A stretch of DNA of 64,000 nt from Pseudomonas sp. UBA4194 (GTDB taxonomy: Bacteria > Pseudomonadota > Gammaproteobacteria > Pseudomonadales > Pseudomonadaceae): NCBI RefSeq assembly GCF_002379585.1, contig NZ_DFUE01000022.1, forward strand, positions 19,790 to 83,789, given 5' to 3'. Below are positions 59,168 through 64,000 of the stretch, piece by piece. The notes under the pieces are model-generated. The model searched no databases. It saw only the letters and a list, made by a program, of their open reading frames with translations, and was not told the DNA's origin. A program made the position numbers and the translations under genes. Numbering within the stretch: position 1 is the first letter of the stretch; each line of letters begins with the position of its first letter.

Positions 59168-59807
59168 GGGAGTTCCCAAAGCGTGGCGAATGTCGCTGGT
59201 GCTCGTCCTTCTGAGCCTGTCCGCCTACGCCTCCGGGCCGGGCGTGCCGAAGCTTCCGTATCCTGCCTGGTATGTCGGGCTGGTCGCGCCACGCCATATG
59301 GAAGTGTGGGTGGAGAGCGTAGATGTGCTGGATCAACGCGGGTATGCTTTTTTCCATGTATCTGGTGGGGTGGCCAGTTACACCGGGAAAGCCGAAGGTT
59401 GGCATAAAGGCACTGGTAAAACTAAGCCGGTGGGCAATGTCGATCTGCCAGAGAGCATTTTCCTTCGCTGGCAATCGCTTGCAGAACCCCAGACCTACAA
59501 AATCCGCATCAGGATTCCCCAATGGGTACGCGATGAGATGGTTCGGCCCCAGCGGGTGTATTGCGTGCCTGCTCAGCAGGATGTGACGCGTTACCCGGAT
59601 ACCATCAATCTGGGGATGGCACCTGGGGGCATTGTCAAAGTGTGGTTCGGCAGTGGCTGTCTGGGCTACAAGGAAATCGGTCGCTTTCAAGCGAATATCG
59701 AGCCGCTGGGTCCATACAAAGGCGAAGCCAACGGTCAATACATCCGCCTGGAGTCTGAGCACAAAGCCTACATCGAGAAGCATGGAATTCCCTATGGCTC
59801 TTGGTAA
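59154..59807 (+). CDS. Putative immunity protein, copy 2, lipobox Cys replaced
   Basis: A 217-aa paralogue of copy 1. The ATG at 59154 lies inside the last codons of copy 1 in another frame; it gives a basic n-region (MALGKGVPKAWR) before the hydrophobic SLVLVLLSLSAYA, which the later ATG 59190 would lack. Where copies 1 and 3 have Cys, this copy has Tyr (codon TAC for TGC), so no lipid can be attached, and A-Y-A/S looks like a signal peptidase I site: a soluble periplasmic form is predicted. The body is more diverged ('YAFFHVSGGVASYTGKAEG', 'QRVYCVPAQQDVTRYPDTINLGM') but keeps Trp and RIPQWVRDEM positions and HGIPYGSW. Confidence 0.75.
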   Translation: MALGKGVPKAWRMSLVLVLLSLSAYASGPGVPKLPYPAWYVGLVAPRHMEVWVESVDVLDQRGYAFFHVSGGVASYTGKAEGWHKGTGKTKPVGNVDLPESIFLRWQSLAEPQTYKIRIRIPQWVRDEMVRPQRVYCVPAQQDVTRYPDTINLGMAPGGIVKVWFGSGCLGYKEIGRFQANIEPLGPYKGEANGQYIRLESEHKAYIEKHGIPYGSW

Positions 59808-60447
59808 GGGATTTCCCAAAGCGTGGCGAATGTCGCTGGTGCTCATCCTAGTAAGCCTGAGCGCCTGCGCCTCAGGCCCCGGCGCCCCCAAGCTGCCTTA
59901 TCGCGCCTGGTATGTGGGATTGGCTGCTCCGCGCCATATGGAGGTGTGGGTGGAGGGCGTCGATGTGCTCGACAAGCGTGGGTACGGCTTCTTTCACGTG
60001 GCTGGGGGTGTGGCGAGTTATACGGGCAAGGTTGAAGGTTGGCATAGCGGAGTAGGCGCTATGAAAACCGTCGGCAACGTTGATCTACCCGAGTTCCTCT
60101 TCCTTCGCTGGCAATCGCTGGTTGAGCCACAGGCCTACAAGATCACTATCAAGATCCCGCAGTGGGTACGTGATGAGATGCTCCGGCCCGAACGCGTGTT
60201 CTGCCAGGGGTCGAAAAAGTGGAAGGATGACTACCGCAACGCGATCACCTTGGGCATGGCGCCTGGTGGCATTGTCAAAGTATGGGTGGGCGGCGCGTGT
60301 CTGGGGTTTACCGAAGTCGGTCGGTTCCAAGCCAAAGTTGAACCTATGGGGCCATACAAAGGCAGAGCCAACGGCCAATACATGCGCTTGGAGCCTGAGC
60401 ACAAAGCCTACATCGACCAGCATGGAATCCCTTATGGCTCTTGGTAG
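59794..60447 (+). CDS. Putative immunity lipoprotein, copy 3
   Basis: A 217-aa paralogue with the leader of copy 2 (MALGKGFPKAWRMSLVL) but an intact lipobox LSAC and a body nearly identical to copy 1. From 'PPKLPYRAWYVG' on it differs from copy 1 mainly between residues 75 and 105 ('YGFFHVAGGVASYTGKVEGWHSGVGAMKTVG'). The ATG is again embedded in the last codons of the preceding copy. It is the last gene of the vgrG operon, followed by an 18-codon remnant and a terminator. Expected to be an outer-membrane or inner-membrane anchored inhibitor in the periplasm. Confidence 0.77.
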   Translation: MALGKGFPKAWRMSLVLILVSLSACASGPGAPKLPYRAWYVGLAAPRHMEVWVEGVDVLDKRGYGFFHVAGGVASYTGKVEGWHSGVGAMKTVGNVDLPEFLFLRWQSLVEPQAYKITIKIPQWVRDEMLRPERVFCQGSKKWKDDYRNAITLGMAPGGIVKVWVGGACLGFTEVGRFQAKVEPMGPYKGRANGQYMRLEPEHKAYIDQHGIPYGSW

Positions 60448-60490
60448 GCCTCGTCAGGAGGAATGCATGATGTTGGAGTTCCACCTGTAG
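60434..60490 (+). pseudogene. 18-codon remnant of a fourth copy start
   Basis: The ATGGCTCTTGGTA that starts copies 2 and 3 recurs in the end of copy 3, but runs only MALGRPRQEECM... to TAG at 60488-60490. CAGGAGGAATGCATG inside it is a good ribosome site leading to six codons only. It looks like a scar where a further repeat unit was lost. Confidence 0.45.
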
Positions 60491-60508
60491 CCCACACCCC
60501 CAGAAACC

Positions 60509-60540
60509 AAAACGCCCGATGCAATGCATCGGGCATTTTC
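60509..60540. terminator. Bidirectional terminator
   Basis: GCCCGATGC-AAT-GCATCGGGC (60514-60534) with AAAA on the left and ATTTTC on the right. It ends the vgrG/immunity operon from the left and the DUF2388 gene from the right. Confidence 0.9.
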
Positions 60541-60565
60541 ATGGTCCGGTCGGGCAGAACCGGTA

Positions 60566-60883
60566 TCAGTTCTCTGCCACCGCGTTCTTCGCCAGGATCG
60601 CGTTTGCCAGATCCATGTCCGAAGCGTTCAGGTCAGGATTCTCGGCGCGCACTTTCTGGATGGCGGCTTCCAGATACGGGCCGCGGATGCTGCCTTCGCT
60701 GGCGACGAAGCTGCCGGCGTCGTCCTGGGCGGCGATGATCAGCTTGTGATCCTTGAAGGTCAGGTAGCTGGAACCGGTGGTCGCACCGGAGGAGAGCACG
60801 TTACGCCAGAAGGTATCGGCCATTGCCGAACCAACGGGAAGGGACAGCAAAGCGACGGTAGCAACTGCAAGTTTGAGGCGCAT
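60566..60883 (-). CDS. DUF2388-type small exported protein
   Basis: A 105-aa protein with signal peptide MRLKLAVATVALLSLPVGSAMA. The mature part 'DTFWRNVLSSGATTGSSYLTFKDHKLIIAAQDDAGSFVASEGSIRGPYLEAAIQKVRAENPDLNASDMDLANAIL' matches the DUF2388 family, which is nearly confined to Pseudomonas and has no known function. The region 60884-61109 upstream holds a second, weak leftward frame from 61059 (MLRFLRFGVLLLANAVYGW) that may be a short peptide but is not supported enough to list as a gene. Confidence 0.82.
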   Translation of the reverse strand: MRLKLAVATVALLSLPVGSAMADTFWRNVLSSGATTGSSYLTFKDHKLIIAAQDDAGSFVASEGSIRGPYLEAAIQKVRAENPDLNASDMDLANAILAKNAVAEN

Positions 60884-61109
60884 GGTGAATCACTCCAATG
60901 TTGTTGGCTCAACGTTGGATAGGCGAAGGGCTGCCGAGTTCCCTGGCCGCGCAGGCTCAGCCTGGGCTGATCCGAGCTGCGGGTAGTGCTGCGCTGGCGC
61001 TGCCACCCGTACACCGCGTTGGCAAGCAAAAGCACGCCGAACCGCAGAAATCGCAACATGGCGGACCTCAGCTCCTTTTTCTCACCGCCTGGGGCGGCCC
61101 CGGCCAGCC

Positions 61110-62888
61110 CTAGTTTATGTCAGCACGTGGCGTGACCCGCAGCACCTCGTCCAGGGTGGTGTGGCCGCTGGCAACCTTGTGTGCGCCACTCAGGCGCAGG
61201 CTGCGCATGCCTTCCTGAAAGGCTTGGCGTTTGAGCGCGGCCAGGTCGGTGTCGGCCGTGATCAGCTGTTTGAGCGTGTCGCTCAGCACCATGATCTCGT
61301 AGACCCCAGCCCGCCCGTGGTAACCGGTGTCGCGACACAGCGCGCAGCCGACCGCGCGACGACCCTCGGTTGGCAGCGGACCTCGCCATGGACTGATCAG
61401 CTCATGCCAGGCGTGAGGGTCCAGGGCGCAGGGCGCCTTGCAGTGTTCGCACAAGGTGCGCACCAGGCGCTGGGCCATGACTCCGAGCAGGGTGGCCTTG
61501 ATCAGATAATGAGCAACGCCCAGCTCCAGTAAGCGGCTGATGGCGCTGGGGGCATCGTTGGTGTGCAAGGTGGAAATCACCAGATGCCCGGTCAAGGCGG
61601 CCTGGATGGCCATCTCGGCGGTTTCCAGATCGCGGATCTCACCGATCATGATGATGTCCGGGTCCTGGCGCATCAGCGCCCGCACGCCGCTGGCGAAGTC
61701 CAGATCGATGCCGTGCTGCACCTGCATCTGGTTGAACGCGGGCTCCACCATCTCGATGGGGTCCTCGATGGTGCACAGATTGACCTGTGGCGTGGCCAGT
61801 CGCTTGAGGGTGGTGTACAGGGTGGTGGTCTTGCCCGAGCCAGTGGGGCCGGTGACCAGCACGATACCGTTGGGCTGGCGGGTCATGTCGTGCCAGCGCT
61901 GCAGATCGTCGGTACGCAGGCCCAGTTCGGAGAAATCCTTGAGCAGCACCTGGGGGTCGAAAATCCGCATCACAAGTTTTTCGCCGAAAGCGGTGGGCAG
62001 GGTAGACAGGCGCAGTTCTACTTCCTGGCCGGCCGGTAGCCGGGTCTTGATGCGGCCGTCCTGGGGCCGTCGCTTCTCGGCAACGTTCATGCGGCCCAGG
62101 CTTTTGATGCGGCTGATGATGGCCAGGGTGACCTGCGCCGGGAAGCGATAGACGCCGTGCAGCAGGCCGTCGATGCGAAAGCGCAGGCTGCCGAGTTCCC
62201 GACGCGGCTCGATGTGGATATCGCTGGCGCGTTGCTCGAAGGCGTACTGGAACAGCCAGTCGACGATATTGACGATGTGCTCGTCGTTGGCATCCACGGC
62301 CTGGTCGGTGTTGCCCAGCTTGAGCAACTGCTCAAGATTGCCGCGGGCGACGTCCGGGGATTCAAGGGCCTTGGCGCCACTGACCGAGTGGGCCAGGGTG
62401 AAGAACTGCTGGGTGAATCGCTGGATATCCGCAGGGCTGGCGATCACGCGAATGATGCGCCGTTTCAGCACCTGGGCGAGGTCCGGCTCCCAGCCCCGTT
62501 GATAGGGTTGTGCGCTGGCGATGGTCACCGTGTCGTCGTCCACGGCCACGGCGAGAATGCCGTGGCGTTGGGCGAAGGCTCGGGGCATCAGGTTGACTAC
62601 CGCGGCGACGTCGATACGCAGCGGATCGATGCGTACGCAGGGTTGCTCCACCAGCCGTGCCAGCCATTGGGTGAGGTCGTCCATGCTCAGGCATTGGCCG
62701 GGGCGGGTGAGGTCTTCGAGTCTGCGCCTGGCCAGGGTTTCCAAAGGATGCTGTGCCGCATGCACAGGGGCGGCGTCGGCGCGCAGGGCCTGCGCGGCGG
62801 CGCTACTGATCAGGCCCTGGGTGTGCAGCTCGTCGAGCAATTCGGTGAGGGTCAGGGCTCGGTCGTGCCGGTCAGTGATCGGGGCCAT
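61110..62888 (-). CDS. Orphan GspE/PilB-type secretion ATPase
   Basis: A 592-aa cytoplasmic hexameric ATPase of the GspE/PulE family. An N-terminal MshEN-like domain (about 60-190) precedes 'ASDIHIEPRRELGSLRFRIDGLLHGV', Walker A GPTGSGKTT at 347-355, the Asp box 'TIEDPIEMVEPAFNQMQVQ', Walker B 'LMRQDPDIIMIGEIRDLETAEMAIQAALTGHLVISTLHTNDA' with the His box, and a four-Cys zinc site (CEHCKAPC..., 'GCALCRDTGY'). All catalytic parts are present. No other type II or type IV pilus gene is nearby, so its partner machine is unknown. Confidence 0.88.
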   Translation of the reverse strand: MAPITDRHDRALTLTELLDELHTQGLISSAAAQALRADAAPVHAAQHPLETLARRRLEDLTRPGQCLSMDDLTQWLARLVEQPCVRIDPLRIDVAAVVNLMPRAFAQRHGILAVAVDDDTVTIASAQPYQRGWEPDLAQVLKRRIIRVIASPADIQRFTQQFFTLAHSVSGAKALESPDVARGNLEQLLKLGNTDQAVDANDEHIVNIVDWLFQYAFEQRASDIHIEPRRELGSLRFRIDGLLHGVYRFPAQVTLAIISRIKSLGRMNVAEKRRPQDGRIKTRLPAGQEVELRLSTLPTAFGEKLVMRIFDPQVLLKDFSELGLRTDDLQRWHDMTRQPNGIVLVTGPTGSGKTTTLYTTLKRLATPQVNLCTIEDPIEMVEPAFNQMQVQHGIDLDFASGVRALMRQDPDIIMIGEIRDLETAEMAIQAALTGHLVISTLHTNDAPSAISRLLELGVAHYLIKATLLGVMAQRLVRTLCEHCKAPCALDPHAWHELISPWRGPLPTEGRRAVGCALCRDTGYHGRAGVYEIMVLSDTLKQLITADTDLAALKRQAFQEGMRSLRLSGAHKVASGHTTLDEVLRVTPRADIN

Positions 62889-62989
62889 GGCGGTGCCTCC
62901 TTGGCAGTGCGGGCGGGAGCGTGCGTCCAGCCTAGCGCTTGCGGTGAAGGCGTCCGTGCCTCAACCGTTGCCGCGTTTTACCGGGGCGC

Positions 62990-63319
62990 TCAGGCGTAGG
63001 ACTGCAGCACCTCACCCGGATGCTCGGCGTTGACCAGATTCACTTCGAACACGCTGATCAGGTTGCGCATTTTCTCGGCGATCACTTGCGCGCGATGCCA
63101 GGTGATATCGCCGACCTCGACTTGAATCTCCAGGCTGTCCGCCAGTTGCCGGGCGTCGACCTTGGCGGGAATCAGATACTGCATGGCAAACAGGTTGAAC
63201 ACCCTGCACAGGATGTCAGCCTCGATCTCGGCACCCAGGGTAAACTGCACGGTGGTGGTCTGGTTACCGGCCGCCCAGACGTCGGCGCGTGGCGAGGTGA
63301 GCAGTTCGAGGGTAGGCAT
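62990..63319 (-). CDS. Unknown 109-aa protein beside an Lrp regulator
   Basis: A small cytoplasmic protein with no signal peptide: 'MPTLELLTSPRADVWAAGNQTTTVQFTLGAEIEADILCRVFNLFAMQYLIPAKVDARQLADSLEIQVEVGDITWHRAQVIAEKMRNLISVFEVNLV' read in pieces gives an alternating strand-helix pattern like an ACT-type ferredoxin fold. This similarity is judged by eye only. It is 101 bp upstream of and parallel to the GspE-like gene and divergent from the Lrp/AsnC gene at 63447, so it may be controlled by that regulator. Confidence 0.65.
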   Translation of the reverse strand: MPTLELLTSPRADVWAAGNQTTTVQFTLGAEIEADILCRVFNLFAMQYLIPAKVDARQLADSLEIQVEVGDITWHRAQVIAEKMRNLISVFEVNLVNAEHPGEVLQSYA

Positions 63320-63446
63320 GGGCGGCGCTCCGAAGTTGATGTAGGAATCTTCCCACGGCGGCTGCGGTATTTCTTGCCTAAGTTAACCGGTAAATGAGCT
63401 ATCTTGAATCACGCAATTCTTGATAAAGGCCATTTTGAGGTTACTT

Positions 63447-63917
63447 ATGCACGGTGAGCTGGATGCCTACGATCGACGCATTCTTGCTTTGTTGCAAGAG
63501 GATGCAACCCTGTCCAGTGCTCAGGTCGCCGAGCAGGTGGGCCTTTCGCAATCGCCCTGTTGGCGGCGGATTCAGAGACTGAAGGAAGAGGGCGTGATTC
63601 GCGCGCAGGTGACGCTGCTGGATCGCAAGAAGATCGGGCTCAATACGCAGATTTTTGCCGAGGTGAAGTTGAATGCCCATGGCCGCTCCAATTTCACCGA
63701 GTTCACCGAGGCGATTCGGGGGTTCCCGGAAGTGCTGGAGTGCTATGTGCTGATGGGGGCGGTGGATTTCCTGCTGCGCATCGTCACGCCGGACATCGAG
63801 GCGTATGAGCGGTTTTTCTTCGAGAAACTGTCGATGGTGCCGGGGATTCAGGAGGTGAATTCGACGGTGGCATTGTCGGAGATCAAGTCGACGACGAGTT
63901 TGCCGGTGGATCGGTGA
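63447..63917 (+). CDS. Lrp/AsnC family transcriptional regulator
   Basis: A 156-aa DNA-binding protein. The N-terminal winged helix reads 'LDAYDRRILALLQEDATLSSAQVAEQVGLSQSPCWRRIQRLKEEGVIRAQVTLLDRKKIG' and the C-terminal RAM (ligand-binding, octamer-forming) domain 'FAEVKLNAHGRSNFTEFTEAIRGFPEVLECYVLMGAVDFLLRIVTPDIEAYERFFFEKLSMVPGIQEVNSTVALSEIKSTTSLPV'. ATG 63447 follows TTGAGGTTACTT; an upstream TTG at 63420 is unlikely. The effector amino acid and targets are not shown; its divergent neighbour is the obvious first candidate. Confidence 0.9.
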   Translation: MHGELDAYDRRILALLQEDATLSSAQVAEQVGLSQSPCWRRIQRLKEEGVIRAQVTLLDRKKIGLNTQIFAEVKLNAHGRSNFTEFTEAIRGFPEVLECYVLMGAVDFLLRIVTPDIEAYERFFFEKLSMVPGIQEVNSTVALSEIKSTTSLPVDR

Positions 63918-63970
63918 GTGAGGTGAGGTGAGTTGGGGCGGGGTGGGGTGTGGGCAGTGGTTTTGAGGTG

Positions 63971-64000
63971 AATGGGCCCCTCACCCCGGCCCTCTCCCTG
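63971..64000. repeat. Type C repeat, cut by window edge
   Basis: AATGGGCCCCTCACCCCGGC followed by CCTCTCCCTG, the start of the same element as at 22605-22650, running off the right edge. Confidence 0.65.

Noticed and set aside
60760..61059. 99-codon leftward frame starting MLRFLRFGVLLLANAVYGW
   Set aside because: The first 20 residues look like a membrane span, but the rest overlaps the DUF2388 gene in another frame and no ribosome site is clear.

Overview
The window is a high-GC, gene-dense chromosomal segment of a Pseudomonas, most like the P. putida group. The evidence is the gene orders (zapA-ssrS-ygfA, pepP-ubiH-ubiI, spuBCDEFGH, tau/ssu with lsfA, serA next to a D-2-hydroxyglutarate dehydrogenase) and many Pseudomonas-type REP palindromes with the core GCGGGCAGAGCCCGCTCCCA. 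There is no rRNA, tRNA, CRISPR array, prophage or intact insertion sequence. Species assignment is inference; no search was run.

Layout. (1) 0-16.3 kb is mostly core: glpT, a quinone oxidoreductase, a FliL-like protein, an accessory Fic protein, an EVE protein, a 49-aa membrane peptide, ygfA, 6S RNA, zapA, a ZapB-like coiled coil, a YecA-family protein, pepP-ubiH-ubiI, a ferric-iron binding protein and permease separated by a 79-bp-period REP array, then gcvT-gcvH without the expected gcvP. (2) 16.3-28.6 kb is an organosulfur block: a leftward tau operon led by an extra SsuA-like binding protein, and rightward an OprD-family porin, lsfA and ssuEADCBF. (3) 28.7-39.1 kb is polyamine uptake and catabolism: a glutamine-synthetase-like gene divergent from spuB-spuC-spuD-spuE-spuF-spuG-spuH. 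(4) 39.3-47.5 kb holds a lipase-like hydrolase, a DUF2059 protein, a 2OG-Fe(II) oxygenase, serA divergent from the D-2-hydroxyglutarate dehydrogenase, an FAH-family protein and two tandem YjiK-like proteins. (5) 47.5-51.9 kb is cystine import (tcyJLN), D-cysteine desulfhydrase and serine acetyltransferase. (6) 52.2-54.2 kb is betT behind a perfect BetI-type palindrome. (7) 54.5-60.5 kb is an accessory type VI secretion island. (8) 60.5-64 kb holds a DUF2388 protein, an orphan GspE-like ATPase, an unknown 109-aa protein and an Lrp/AsnC regulator.

How the genes work together. The tau and ssu systems import and desulfonate taurine and alkanesulfonates under sulfur limitation; the cystine and D-cysteine genes add another sulfur input and EpsC feeds cysteine synthesis. 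Spu proteins import polyamines and start gamma-glutamylation or transamination of putrescine. SerA makes the 3-phosphohydroxypyruvate needed for serine, and its neighbour probably removes the D-2-hydroxyglutarate that SerA turnover generates.

The most unusual locus is the type VI island. One 1333-aa protein joins a VgrG spike to a DUF2235 (Tle1-type) lipase domain and is translationally coupled to three tandem, near-identical putative immunity proteins. Copies 1 and 3 are predicted lipoproteins. In copy 2 the lipobox Cys is Tyr, which creates an A-Y-A signal-peptidase-I-like site. Copies 1 and 3 are almost identical at DNA level while copy 2 between them has diverged, a mosaic expected from unequal crossing-over or gene conversion.
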